Shown piece by piece: positions 16,126-25,239 of a stretch of 64,000 nt of DNA. Each line of letters opens with the position of its first letter. Position 1 is the stretch's first letter. Below the pieces are notes generated by a model. It saw nothing but the letters and a program-made list of their open reading frames with translations, did not search any database and was not told where the DNA came from. This DNA is from Pasteurellaceae bacterium. GTDB lineage: Bacteria; Pseudomonadota; Gammaproteobacteria; Enterobacterales; Pasteurellaceae. A program made the translations under genes and the position numbers. The stretch is from positions 100,756-164,755 of the forward strand of contig CAAEJV010000030.1 in the NCBI GenBank assembly GCA_900756155.1. The letters run 5' to 3'.

Positions 16126-17442
16126 ATGAATAACAACCTGCTTTATACGGTGGAAGACAAACCACCTTTCGGATTGAGTTTACTCCTTGCCGCACAACAT
16201 TTACTTGCTGCACTAGGGGGAATTATTGCCGTACCATTAGTCATTGGTAACGTCTTAAAATTACCTACCGAAGACACCATTACGCTAGTGAATGCTGCAC
16301 TCTTGATTTCTGGTGTGGTAACGGTTATCCAATGTAAAGGATTAGGACCTGTGGGTATTCGTTTACCAAGTGTAATGGGGACCAGTTTTACTTTCGTTGC
16401 TGCTGCACTTGCCATCGGTTTCAGTGAATATGGCATCGCTGGTATATTAGGCTCTTCTCTCATTGGTTCCTTAGTGATGATTATCGGCAGTTTCTTCATG
16501 CCATATATTCGTAAATTGTTCCCACCACTTGTGACAGGGACTGTTGTCATGATGATCGGCTTAAGCCTGATTCCAGTTGCGGTTGACTGGTTTGCAGGTG
16601 GTCAACGTGGTGATGCGAATTATGCGACGCCAGAAAATTTAATGATGGCGAGCTTTGTCTTAGTGATCGTGGTCGCTCTCGTGCAATGGGGTAAAGGTAT
16701 TTTCTCTGCAGCCGCCATCGTTATTGGGATGATGACTGGTTATCTCGTTTGTTTAGCCATGGGCTGGGTAAGCTTTGAAGGCGTAAAACAAGCACAAACT
16801 TTCGCGATTCCACAACCACTACACTTTGGTTTAGCCTTCCCAATTTCAGGCATTATCGGTATGTCTATTGCCTATTTAGTAACTATTGTTGAATCAAGTG
16901 GTAACTTCTTAGCCCTAGGTAATGCTACCAAAACCGAAATCACCGGCAGACATTTACGCGGCGGGGTTTTAGCCGATGGTTTAGGCTCTGCTTTAGCCGC
17001 CATTATGTCCACCACGCCATTCTCATCATTCTCACAAAACATTGGTGTCATTTCTCTAACGGGCGTGGCAAGCCGTCACGTGGTTGCACTAACCGGTGTA
17101 CTTCTCGCTTTAGCCGGTTTATTCCCTGTATTCGGTGCATTAATTGTTTCAATTCCATTGCCTGTATTAGGCGGTGCAGGCTTAATGATGTTTGCAATGA
17201 TTATCGCGGCTGGTATCCAAATGTTGGATAAAGTGGCTCGTAGCAAACGTAATGGTTTAATCATCGCCATTTCTATTGGTTGTGGCTTAGCCGTGACGAC
17301 TCGTCCTGAATTGCTTGATAAATTACCGCACTTTTTCAAAGAAGTGCTCGGTTCAGGCATTACCGTAGGTTCATTACTTGCCTTAATTCTTAACCTCGTG
17401 CTTCCTGAAGATAAAGTGGAAGAAACAAAAGAATCAAAATAG
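16126..17442 (+). CDS. NCS2-family purine (xanthine/urate-type) permease
   Basis: A 438-residue protein of about 14 hydrophobic segments. It has the NCS2 hallmarks AAQHLLA in the first helix, VESSGNF in the eighth, and the signature QNIGVISLTG that fits the xanthine/urate-type pattern [QEP]-N-x-G-x4-T-[RKG]; uracil carriers such as UraA differ here. The PurR box in its promoter independently points to a purine substrate. It is an inner-membrane proton symporter by family. Closest known proteins are XanP/XanQ/UacT; which purine is carried remains open. Confidence 0.85.
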   Translation: MNNNLLYTVEDKPPFGLSLLLAAQHLLAALGGIIAVPLVIGNVLKLPTEDTITLVNAALLISGVVTVIQCKGLGPVGIRLPSVMGTSFTFVAAALAIGFSEYGIAGILGSSLIGSLVMIIGSFFMPYIRKLFPPLVTGTVVMMIGLSLIPVAVDWFAGGQRGDANYATPENLMMASFVLVIVVALVQWGKGIFSAAAIVIGMMTGYLVCLAMGWVSFEGVKQAQTFAIPQPLHFGLAFPISGIIGMSIAYLVTIVESSGNFLALGNATKTEITGRHLRGGVLADGLGSALAAIMSTTPFSSFSQNIGVISLTGVASRHVVALTGVLLALAGLFPVFGALIVSIPLPVLGGAGLMMFAMIIAAGIQMLDKVARSKRNGLIIAISIGCGLAVTTRPELLDKLPHFFKEVLGSGITVGSLLALILNLVLPEDKVEETKESK

Positions 17443-17451
17443 ATAGCGAAT

Positions 17452-17476
17452 AAGGGCAGGTTAACACTGCCCTTTT
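17452..17476 (+). terminator. Terminator of the NCS2 permease gene
   Basis: An 8-bp stem AAGGGCAG/CTGCCCTT with a 7-base loop, ending in TTTT, lies ten bases past the stop codon. Confidence 0.85.
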
Positions 17477-17550
17477 CCTGTAAAACATTTCTAAAACTGA
17501 CCGCACTTTGTTAAAATCAGGCATCATTTTCCATTTATGAAGGAATAAAA

Positions 17551-18408
17551 ATGGCAGATTTACCTTTCTTCGTTGAGCTCAACGAACAAAATCTAACTGA
17601 AACGTTGCAACGTTCTGTCGAAACCCCGCTTGTCATTAACTTTTATGCACCAAGCCATAAAGAATCAGCTGATTTTGCAAAAGTCTTACAACGTGTTGCA
17701 GAACAATACAAAGGACAATTTATCCTCGGCTTAGTGAATTGTGAGACTGAGCAAATGATTGCCGCACAATTTCGTATTCAAGCGTTACCAACAACCTATC
17801 TTTTCAAAGAGGCACAAGCAATAGATGCCTTCCCAGGCGCATTAGATGAAGCCAGCTTATTGCAACGTTTGAGTGCCATTTTGCCAAAAGAAGAAGATTT
17901 AAAATTCCAAAAAGCCTTGGATTTTTTACAAGTAGAAGATTACAACTCCGCCCTTCCATTACTGAAAGAGGCTTGGGAACTTTCAGATAAGAAAAACAGC
18001 GATGTCGCGTTACTTTATGCAGAAACTTACATTGCCATGAAGAAAACTGAGCCAGCGGCAGATATTTTAGCGCAAATCCCTATTCAGGATCGCGATAGCC
18101 GTTGGCATGGATTACAGGCGCAGATCGAACTTTTAATTAAAGCGGCTGATACGCCCGAAATTCAGCAATTACAAGCGGATTATGCAAAAAATCCAACACC
18201 TGAAATTGCGTTGAAATTGGCAGTTCAGCTACATCAGGCTAATCGAAACGACGAAGCATTGGATTTATTATTTAGCATTCTTAAGCAAGATCTTTCTGCG
18301 GAAAATGGTGAGGTAAAACAACAGTTCTTATCTATTTTATCAGCCATTGGCAATGCGGATCCTATCACCAATAAATATCGCCGATTGCTGTATTCATTGC
18401 TTTACTAA
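17551..18408 (+). CDS. cnoX: CnoX/YbbN-type thioredoxin-TPR chaperone-redoxin
   Basis: The 285-residue chain has an N-terminal thioredoxin fold (about 1-110) and helical TPR-like repeats (about 115-285), the architecture of E. coli CnoX (YbbN), which holds stress-damaged proteins for GroEL and DnaK. The thioredoxin active site is replaced by PSHKES (34-39): no cysteine at all, where E. coli keeps one in SQHC, so it cannot form mixed disulfides at this spot. GAAGGAATAAAA precedes the ATG. trxB and cydDC follow in the same direction. Confidence 0.85.
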   Translation: MADLPFFVELNEQNLTETLQRSVETPLVINFYAPSHKESADFAKVLQRVAEQYKGQFILGLVNCETEQMIAAQFRIQALPTTYLFKEAQAIDAFPGALDEASLLQRLSAILPKEEDLKFQKALDFLQVEDYNSALPLLKEAWELSDKKNSDVALLYAETYIAMKKTEPAADILAQIPIQDRDSRWHGLQAQIELLIKAADTPEIQQLQADYAKNPTPEIALKLAVQLHQANRNDEALDLLFSILKQDLSAENGEVKQQFLSILSAIGNADPITNKYRRLLYSLLY

Positions 18409-18497
18409 TACAATCAACTATTTTTTTATGCATGAAGGCTTTATAATGAACGAATTCCAAAAGCCTCATGCTTTATTTTATAAACAAAGGATTCTTT

Positions 18498-19451
18498 ATG
18501 TCAGACGTTAAACACAGCAAATTATTAATTTTAGGTTCAGGCCCTGCAGGTTATACCGCCGCTATTTATGCTGCACGTGCAAACTTAAAACCTGTTTTAG
18601 TGACCGGTCTTCAACAAGGCGGGCAACTTACTACCACAGATGAAATTGAAAACTGGCCGGGTGATTTTGAAATGACCACTGGCCCAGGTTTAATGCAACG
18701 TATGTTGCAACACGCTGAAAAATTTGAAACCGAAATCGTATTTGATCATATCAATAAAGTCGATTTATCTTCTCGCCCATTCAAACTTTATGGCGATATG
18801 CAAACCTTCACATGTGATGCATTAATCATCGCAACAGGGGCATCAGCACGTTATATCGGGTTAGAATCTGAAACCGCTTATAAAGGCCGCGGCGTTTCAG
18901 CTTGCGCTACCTGTGATGGTTTCTTCTATCGTAATAAACCAGTTGCCGTTGTCGGTGGCGGAAATACCGCCGTTGAAGAAGCGCTTTACTTAGCAAATAT
19001 TGCCTCTGAAGTACATTTAATCCACCGTCGCGATAGTTTCCGTGCGGAAAAAATCTTAATCGATCGCTTATACAAAAAAGTCGAAGAAGGCAAAATCGTG
19101 CTTCATACTGACCGCACTTTGAATGAAGTATTAGGCGATAACATGGGCGTAACCGGTGTACGTTTAGAAAATGTGAAAACTGGCGAAAAAGAAGACGTGA
19201 AATTAGACGGTTTATTTATTGCTATCGGTCATGCACCAAACACTGAAATTTTCCAAGGTCAGCTTGAACTTAATAATGGTTATATTGTGGTTAAATCAGG
19301 TCTTGAAGGCAATGCAACAGCGACCTCTGTAGAAGGCGTATTTGCGGCAGGTGATGTGATGGATCACAACTATCGCCAAGCCATTACTTCAGCAGGAACA
19401 GGCTGTATGGCAGCATTAGATGCTGAACGTTATTTAGATGCACAAGAATAA
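18498..19451 (+). CDS. trxB: Thioredoxin reductase
   Basis: TrxB uses NADPH and FAD to reduce thioredoxin, for which TrxA at 57755-58078 is a partner. The ATG at 18498 has AAAGGA seven bases upstream, giving 317 residues; the longer frame opens without a site. The FAD motif GSGPAGYTAA, the redox pair CATC at 136-139, the NADPH motif GGGNTAVEEA and the closing GDVMDHNYRQA are present. It precedes cydDC, an arrangement also found in E. coli. Confidence 0.97.
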   Translation: MSDVKHSKLLILGSGPAGYTAAIYAARANLKPVLVTGLQQGGQLTTTDEIENWPGDFEMTTGPGLMQRMLQHAEKFETEIVFDHINKVDLSSRPFKLYGDMQTFTCDALIIATGASARYIGLESETAYKGRGVSACATCDGFFYRNKPVAVVGGGNTAVEEALYLANIASEVHLIHRRDSFRAEKILIDRLYKKVEEGKIVLHTDRTLNEVLGDNMGVTGVRLENVKTGEKEDVKLDGLFIAIGHAPNTEIFQGQLELNNGYIVVKSGLEGNATATSVEGVFAAGDVMDHNYRQAITSAGTGCMAALDAERYLDAQE

Positions 19452-19471
19452 GTGCGCTAAATTCTCATGTA

Positions 19472-19509
19472 AGGTGCGTAAAACAAGGTTTCACGCACCT
19501 ATTATTTTT
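19472..19509 (+). terminator. Terminator between trxB and cydD
   Basis: An 8-bp stem AGGTGCGT/ACGCACCT is followed by an AT-rich stretch with five T residues. It may allow readthrough into cydD. The arms resemble the palindrome at 42401-42421. Confidence 0.65.
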
Positions 19510-19569
19510 CAAAGGTAGATTTTTTTAATCATCCACCCAACTCATCCTATCCTAGGATAAATAAAAACA

Positions 19570-21330
19570 ATGGACAAACTTCGCCAAAAATATTTACAAA
19601 AATGGCTTCGTGCGCAGCAACAACCTGTTAAAAAATTAATGCGCACCAATATTGCCCTTGCCACACTTTCCTCCTTAATTCTTGTGGCTCAAACCTATTT
19701 TCTTGCGACATTGCTCGACAAGCTCATTATGCAAAATGTCGATCGCGCTGAACTGGTTCCCTATTTTATTGCATTAATCATTACTTTTGCTTTACGTGCG
19801 GTCATTTTATGGCTACGCGAAAAAATTGGCTTTAAAGCAGGTCGATTACTACGCAATCATATGCGCCAAAAAATCTTAGATAAAATCCATCAAGTTGGAC
19901 CCGCAACCATCAATAACAAACCAGCTGGAAGCTGGGCAAGTATCATGCTTGAACAAGTGGAAAATCTGCATAATTTCTATGCACGATTCTTACCACAACA
20001 AAGTTTGTCTGCCATTGTACCAATGGTGATTTTAATTGCCGTATTCCCGCTCAACTGGGCGGCTGGACTGATTTTGATGATCACTGCACCGCTTGTACCT
20101 ATTTTTATGATTCTGGTAGGGATTGCGGCGGCAGACAGTAGTCAAAAAAATATGGCTACCCTTTCTCGCTTGAGTGCACAATTCTTGGATCGCTTACGTG
20201 GTTTAGAAACCTTGCGTCTTTTCAACCGCACTTCAGAACAAACTCAACATATTGAAAATACAACAGAAGACTTCCGTGAAACAACCATGGCTGTACTTAA
20301 AATGGCGTTTCTCTCTTCTGCCGTGTTAGAGTTTTTCACCTCCATTTCCATTGCTTTAATGGCGGTGTACTTTGGTTTTAGCTATTTAGGCCAAGTCGAA
20401 TTTGGTACTTATGGCACCACGCTAACCTTATTTACCGGCTTTTTCTGCTTAATTCTGGCGCCAGAGTTTTATCAACCATTGCGAGATCTCGGGACTTACT
20501 ATCACGATCGTGCAGCTGGTATTGGTGCAGCTGATGCCATTGTCGATTTCTTAGAAGCAGATTATTTAATTGCCCATCAAGGCAATGAACAAATTCCAGC
20601 ACAAAGTGCGGTCGAAATTCAGGCTGAAAATTTAGTAGCGCTTTCTCCACAAGGTCAACCATTAACTAAGCCTCTTTCATTCCATATTCCGAAAGAAAGC
20701 CATATTGCTCTTGTCGGCCAAAGTGGTGCAGGAAAAACCTCTTTAATCAACGTATTACTCGGTTTCTTGCCTTATGAAGGCAGCTTAAAAATTAACGGTG
20801 TAGAACTTAATCAAAGCCGTTTAAGCGACTGGCGTAAACAAATTGCTTGGGTAGGTCAAAACCCATTACTACTACAAGGTAGCATCAAAGAAAATCTACT
20901 TTTAGGCGATATTCAAGCAACTGATGAGCAAATTGAGCAAGCCTTGATTTCTGCCCAAGCGAAAGAGTTTACCGATAAATTAGGCTTGGATAGCGAAATT
21001 AAAGATGGTGGCATTGGTGTATCCGTAGGACAAGCTCAACGCTTAGCTATCGCTCGCGCTTTACTGCGCAAAGGCAATTTATTATTACTCGATGAGCCAA
21101 CAGCCAGCCTGGATGCTCAGTCTGAAAATCTGGTACTTGCTGCCCTTGCAAAAATGAGCCATAACCAAACGACCTTAATGATCACACACCGTATTGAAGA
21201 TCTAAAACAATGTGACAATATTTTTGTGATGCAAGAAGGTGAAATTGTTCAACAAGGGCATTTCAACCAATTAAAAGATCAAGGCTTCTTTGCCGAATTA
21301 TTGGCTCAACGAAAAGAGGATATTCAATAA
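19570..21330 (+). CDS. cydD: Heterodimeric ABC exporter subunit CydD
   Basis: CydDC exports cysteine and glutathione to the periplasm (more recent work suggests heme handling) and is needed to assemble cytochrome bd. The 586-residue chain has six N-terminal membrane helices (about 20-310) and a nucleotide-binding domain with Walker A GQSGAGKTS, a degenerate signature VSVGQAQRLA and Walker B LLLLDEPTA. Its stop overlaps the cydC start by one base, so the two half-transporters are co-translated. A palindrome TATCCTAGGATA lies at 19548-19559 upstream. Confidence 0.95.
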   Translation: MDKLRQKYLQKWLRAQQQPVKKLMRTNIALATLSSLILVAQTYFLATLLDKLIMQNVDRAELVPYFIALIITFALRAVILWLREKIGFKAGRLLRNHMRQKILDKIHQVGPATINNKPAGSWASIMLEQVENLHNFYARFLPQQSLSAIVPMVILIAVFPLNWAAGLILMITAPLVPIFMILVGIAAADSSQKNMATLSRLSAQFLDRLRGLETLRLFNRTSEQTQHIENTTEDFRETTMAVLKMAFLSSAVLEFFTSISIALMAVYFGFSYLGQVEFGTYGTTLTLFTGFFCLILAPEFYQPLRDLGTYYHDRAAGIGAADAIVDFLEADYLIAHQGNEQIPAQSAVEIQAENLVALSPQGQPLTKPLSFHIPKESHIALVGQSGAGKTSLINVLLGFLPYEGSLKINGVELNQSRLSDWRKQIAWVGQNPLLLQGSIKENLLLGDIQATDEQIEQALISAQAKEFTDKLGLDSEIKDGGIGVSVGQAQRLAIARALLRKGNLLLLDEPTASLDAQSENLVLAALAKMSHNQTTLMITHRIEDLKQCDNIFVMQEGEIVQQGHFNQLKDQGFFAELLAQRKEDIQ

Positions 21331-23060
21331 TGCGTGCTTTACTTCCCTTTTTACGTTTATTTAAATTTGCCAAGTTGCCTTTATTTTTAGGCTTGGTTTT
21401 AATGATTACAGGCCTTGCATCTAGCATAGGCTTGCTGACCACATCTGGTTGGTTTTTAGCAGCAACGTCCATTGCAGGTCTTGGCACGTTATTTAATTTC
21501 TTCTACCCTTCCGCTTCTGTTCGTGGACTTGCCATTAGCCGCACCCTTTTCCGTTATTTTGAAAAGTTGGTGACACACGATGCGACTTTCCGCATTTTGG
21601 CTAAATTACGGGTACAAGTTTTTGAGAAAATTATTCCATTAAGTCCTGCTGTGTTAAATCGCTACCGTAACAGCGATTTATTAAACCGCTTAGTGTCTGA
21701 TGTAGATACGCTGGATAGTCTCTATCTTCGCTTAATTGCGCCATTTATTACGGCTATTTTTGTGATTCTAGCTATGTGTATTGGCCTAAGTTTCGTCAAT
21801 GCACCTTTAGCCTTAGGTCTAGGTGTGAGCCTGCTTTTATTAGTATTCGTTATTCCAACCGTTTTCTACCAACTGGGTAAAAAATTTGGCGACAAACTCG
21901 TGCATTCACGTTCACTTTATCGCACGCAATTCTTAGAATTTATCCAAGCACAAGCGGAATTATTGCTCTTTAATGCTGAAGATAAATTGAAAGATAACAT
22001 GGCTAAAACCGAAGCCAATTGGCAAGCCGATCAACAAAAAGAAGCCAATTTAAGCGGATTTTCAACCGCACTTTCACTCTTTTTAAATGGCTTAATTATT
22101 GCCGCAATGTTGTGGTTTAGCTCACAAGCGGAGTTTGGTAACGATGAATATCGCATGGCGTTTATTGCACTCTTCACTTTTGCGGCCTTAGCCTCATTTG
22201 AAATCTTAATGCCATTAGGTTCAGCATTCTTACATATCGGGCAAGTCATTGCGTCAGCTGAACGCGTGACAGATATTATCGAACAGCAACCATTAGTGAC
22301 CTTTAATGGCAAAGCGGAGTTCGATCAAAACGCCACAACATTAATTGAAGCGAAAGATCTTTCTTTCACTTATCCTGAACGTCAAAATCGTGCTTTAGAG
22401 AATTTGAATTTAACCATTCAAAAAGGTAAAAAAGTCGCAATTTTAGGTAAAACAGGCAGCGGAAAATCCACGTTATTACAGCTTTTAGTACGCAATTACG
22501 ATGCAAACCAAGGTCAGCTATTTCTTGCTGGCAAGCCGATTGCTGATTACGCCGAAGACACATTACGCAGCCAATTCTGCTTTTTAACGCAACGTGTTCA
22601 TGTATTTAGCGATACACTTCGTCAAAATCTGCAATTCGCAAGTGCGGTCAAGATTTCAGATGAAAAAATGATTGAGGTGTTAAATCAGGTTGGTTTAGGC
22701 AAATTGTTGGAACAAGAACAAGGCTTAGATATTTGGTTAGGTGATGGCGGCCGTCCACTTTCTGGTGGAGAACAACGTCGTTTAGGCTTAGCGCGTATTT
22801 TGCTTAATGATACGCCAATTTTATTATTAGATGAGCCAACTGAAGGTTTAGACCGCGAAACTGAGCGCCAAATTCTGCGTTTAATTCTTGCCCATGCTGA
22901 AAATAAAACTTTAATTATGGTGACTCACCGCTTAACGGCGATTGAGCAATTTGATGAACTTTTTGTGATTGATGAAGCGAAGCTAATTGAAAAAGGCACT
23001 TATGCAGAATTATTGCAATTAGAAAAAGGGTTCTTCAAACAATTAGTGGAGCGTGTGTAA
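21330..23060 (+). CDS. cydC: Heterodimeric ABC exporter subunit CydC
   Basis: Partner of CydD: six N-terminal membrane helices, then a nucleotide-binding domain with Walker A GKTGSGKST, the canonical signature LSGGEQRRLG and Walker B ILLLDEPTEG. The canonical signature here against the altered one in CydD is the asymmetry expected of a heterodimeric exporter. The 576-residue length is normal. The 3' end converges on ffs about 20 bases later with no clear rightward terminator. Confidence 0.95.
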   Translation: MRALLPFLRLFKFAKLPLFLGLVLMITGLASSIGLLTTSGWFLAATSIAGLGTLFNFFYPSASVRGLAISRTLFRYFEKLVTHDATFRILAKLRVQVFEKIIPLSPAVLNRYRNSDLLNRLVSDVDTLDSLYLRLIAPFITAIFVILAMCIGLSFVNAPLALGLGVSLLLLVFVIPTVFYQLGKKFGDKLVHSRSLYRTQFLEFIQAQAELLLFNAEDKLKDNMAKTEANWQADQQKEANLSGFSTALSLFLNGLIIAAMLWFSSQAEFGNDEYRMAFIALFTFAALASFEILMPLGSAFLHIGQVIASAERVTDIIEQQPLVTFNGKAEFDQNATTLIEAKDLSFTYPERQNRALENLNLTIQKGKKVAILGKTGSGKSTLLQLLVRNYDANQGQLFLAGKPIADYAEDTLRSQFCFLTQRVHVFSDTLRQNLQFASAVKISDEKMIEVLNQVGLGKLLEQEQGLDIWLGDGGRPLSGGEQRRLGLARILLNDTPILLLDEPTEGLDRETERQILRLILAHAENKTLIMVTHRLTAIEQFDELFVIDEAKLIEKGTYAELLQLEKGFFKQLVERV

Positions 23061-23082
23061 AACAAGGAAGGATAAGTTGGGT

Positions 23083-23192
23083 GGAAATCTTCCCAGCTTA
23101 TTCTCGGCACACAGAAATTCCGACTTTGGCTGCTTTCTTCCGAACCTGACCGAGTAAACCGGACACCGTTGCGAGAGACCGAGAAGATTTCC
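23083..23192 (-). ncRNA. ffs: 4.5S RNA (signal recognition particle RNA)
   Basis: Read leftward, the 110 bases start GGAAATCTTC and end GAAGATTTCC, so the two ends pair fully. The apical domain has the universally conserved SRP features GGTCAGG, a GGAAG tetraloop region and AGCAGCC in correct order and spacing. It binds Ffh to target membrane proteins. Exact ends may differ by a few bases. It lies between cydC (convergent) and nrdG (divergent). A protein-like frame across it is spurious. Confidence 0.95.
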
Positions 23193-23312
23193 ATTGATAT
23201 CGCAATGCGATTAGGTGGGCTATTATGCAAGAATTGGCCCTGTATTGCAAAGGTTAATTTATCAATTCAGTGAATTTGACGAGAAAATCAACCGCACTTT
23301 TAAGGTAAAAAC

Positions 23313-23780
23313 ATGAACTATCTCCAATACTACCCTACCGATGTTGTAAATGGCGAAGGCACCCGTTGTACCCTTTTCGTTAGCGGTTGTACGCATGGTT
23401 GCCGTGGTTGCTACAACCAAAAGAGCTGGTCTTTTGATAATGGTGTATTATTTGATGAGGTGATGGAACAACAGATCATCAATGATTTAAAAGATACGCG
23501 CATTAAACGTCAAGGGCTCACGCTTTCTGGTGGAGATCCGATGCATCCTCGTAATGTTGAAGCCTTACTTCCTTTTGTACAGCGTGTCAAAAAAGAATGT
23601 CCTGATAAGGATATTTGGGTGTGGACGGGTTATAAACTGGATGAACTTGATGATTATCAACGTCAAATGTTGCCTTATATTGACGTGCTCATTGATGGAA
23701 AATTTATACAAGAACAGGCTGACCCAAGCTTGGTTTGGCGTGGTTCAGCCAATCAAGTGATTTATCGTTTTAAGGTTTAA
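23313..23780 (+). CDS. nrdG: Anaerobic ribonucleotide reductase activating protein
   Basis: NrdG is a small radical-SAM enzyme that abstracts hydrogen from Gly683 of NrdD. The 155-residue chain has the iron-sulfur motif CxxxCxxC at C26, C30 and C33 and the SAM motif SGGDP. In E. coli nrdG follows nrdD; here it is about 9.5 kb away and lacks an obvious NrdR or FNR site in its upstream region. Its stop codon overlaps that of the convergent tatD-like gene by a few bases. Confidence 0.96.
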   Translation: MNYLQYYPTDVVNGEGTRCTLFVSGCTHGCRGCYNQKSWSFDNGVLFDEVMEQQIINDLKDTRIKRQGLTLSGGDPMHPRNVEALLPFVQRVKKECPDKDIWVWTGYKLDELDDYQRQMLPYIDVLIDGKFIQEQADPSLVWRGSANQVIYRFKV

Positions 23781-24565
23781 CCGAATAAGGTTAAGCTATT
23801 CTGCCAAGCCGTTTCTTTAATCACTTCAGCATTTTCACTTCTTAAATGGCATAACGCCTCAAAGGTGCGAACAATCCGCTCTGGTCGATTAGGTTGCCCT
23901 TGAAAGCCAAACACCGGCATATCTGGTGTATCTGTTTCTAACACCAACGCCTCTAATGGCAACTTCGCAATCGCTTGACGCGTTTTATTCGCTCGTTCAT
24001 AAGTAATCGTGCCGCCTACGCCAATTTTATAGCCTAAATCCACAAATCGTTTTGCTTGATCATAACTCCCTGAAAAACCATGCACCACACCATATTTTGG
24101 CAAATTGGCTTGTTTTAAAAAGCGGAATAGTTGCTCATGGGATTTTCGGCTATGTAAATTAACCGACAGATTGTATTTCTTCGCTAAATAAAGCTGACTT
24201 TCTAAAAAGTGCTGTTGTTTTTGCCATAATTCATCCGTCAATAAATCTGGAATCGCACATTCTAAGCCTATTTCTGCTACGGCTGTAAAATTTTGATTAC
24301 GAACAGATAATGCAGCATCCAATATCTCTAAATCATGCTCTTGATGCTCTTTGATATAAAGAGGATGTAACCCAAGTCCACAATAAAGACGCTCAGGGAA
24401 AAGTGCGGTCATATTTTGGATTGTTTTAAAATCCGACTCTTTTACCGCCACAATCAAGATTTTCTGCACATCAGCTTGCTTAGCGTTATCCACGAGCTGA
24501 GCTAATGACTCACCAGTGTCATGATGAAGATAATCAAGATGGGTATGTGTATCGAAGAAAGGCAT
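23777..24565 (-). CDS. TatD-family metal-dependent hydrolase (YjjV-like)
   Basis: The 262-residue amidohydrolase-fold protein has the TatD metal ligands: THTHLD at the N-terminus, EIGLEC (Glu ligand), NLHSRKS, VHGFSG and the C-terminal ETDTPDM. Family members act as 3'-5' DNA/RNA exonucleases or D-aminoacyl-tRNA-related hydrolases; the YjjV branch is poorly characterised. An uptake signal lies within the gene. It is the only leftward protein gene between ffs and ppiB, and is probably transcribed after ppiB, about 60 bases away. Confidence 0.88.
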   Translation of the reverse strand: MPFFDTHTHLDYLHHDTGESLAQLVDNAKQADVQKILIVAVKESDFKTIQNMTALFPERLYCGLGLHPLYIKEHQEHDLEILDAALSVRNQNFTAVAEIGLECAIPDLLTDELWQKQQHFLESQLYLAKKYNLSVNLHSRKSHEQLFRFLKQANLPKYGVVHGFSGSYDQAKRFVDLGYKIGVGGTITYERANKTRQAIAKLPLEALVLETDTPDMPVFGFQGQPNRPERIVRTFEALCHLRSENAEVIKETAWQNSLTLFG

Positions 24566-24622
24566 CGCGTCATTTCACTTAAGAAAAAGGTGTGCAGATT
24601 ACACATCCACACACCGAATTGA

Positions 24623-25132
24623 TTATTCGACAGAAACGGATGTAATCACAACATCTTCTGTTGGAACATCTTGGTGGAAGCCTTTATTACCGGTTTTCAC
24701 TTTTTTGATTTTATCAACCACATCCATGCCTTCAACCACTTCACCGAATACGGCATAGCCCCATTCTTGCACGACTTCACGGCCAAACATCTCTTTTGAA
24801 CGGTAGTTTAAGAAGTCATTATCTGCCACGTTAATAAAGAATTGTGCCGTTGCAGAATGTGGATCAGAGGTACGCGCCATGGCGATTGTGCCACGTTTAT
24901 TGCTTAAACGATTGTTAGCTTCATTTTGGATCGGTGCGTTTGTTGCTTTTTCACGCATTCCGCTTTCCATACCACCACCTTGGATCATAAATCCATCAAT
25001 AACACGGTGGAAAATTGTGTTATTATAGAAACCGTTTTTACAATAATTTAAAAAGTTTTCTGCGGTGATTGGCGCTTTATCAAAATCAAGTTTAATTTTA
25101 ATATCGCCAAAATTTGTGTGTAATGTAACCAT
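24623..25132 (-). CDS. ppiB: Cytoplasmic peptidyl-prolyl cis-trans isomerase B (cyclophilin)
   Basis: The ATG at 25132 (MVTLHTNFGD) has AGAGGA seven bases upstream and gives 169 residues; a longer frame lacks a site. Cyclophilin motifs are present: FHRVIDGFMIQGG around the catalytic Arg, GTIAMAR and the SATAQFFINVADN loop, and a GEVVEGMDVVD end. There is no signal peptide, so this is the cytosolic PpiB rather than PpiA. It is divergent from cysS, with an uptake signal between the two. Confidence 0.95.
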   Translation of the reverse strand: MVTLHTNFGDIKIKLDFDKAPITAENFLNYCKNGFYNNTIFHRVIDGFMIQGGGMESGMREKATNAPIQNEANNRLSNKRGTIAMARTSDPHSATAQFFINVADNDFLNYRSKEMFGREVVQEWGYAVFGEVVEGMDVVDKIKKVKTGNKGFHQDVPTEDVVITSVSVE

Positions 25133-25239
25133 GTTGTTTTCCTCTTGAAAATTAAGGCATTCATTATTCCACAAATGGCGAGAAAGTGCCACCATGAGCA
25201 GAAAAAGTGCGGTCGGATTCCAATCAGAAGAGAAAAAAT

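Noticed and set aside
23000..23230. A 76-residue leftward frame
   Set aside because: It covers ffs and the end of cydC; the 4.5S RNA explains the sequence.
23267..23297. FNR site before nrdG (TTGAC...ATCAA)
   Set aside because: The half-sites are six bases apart instead of four and partly come from an uptake-signal flank.
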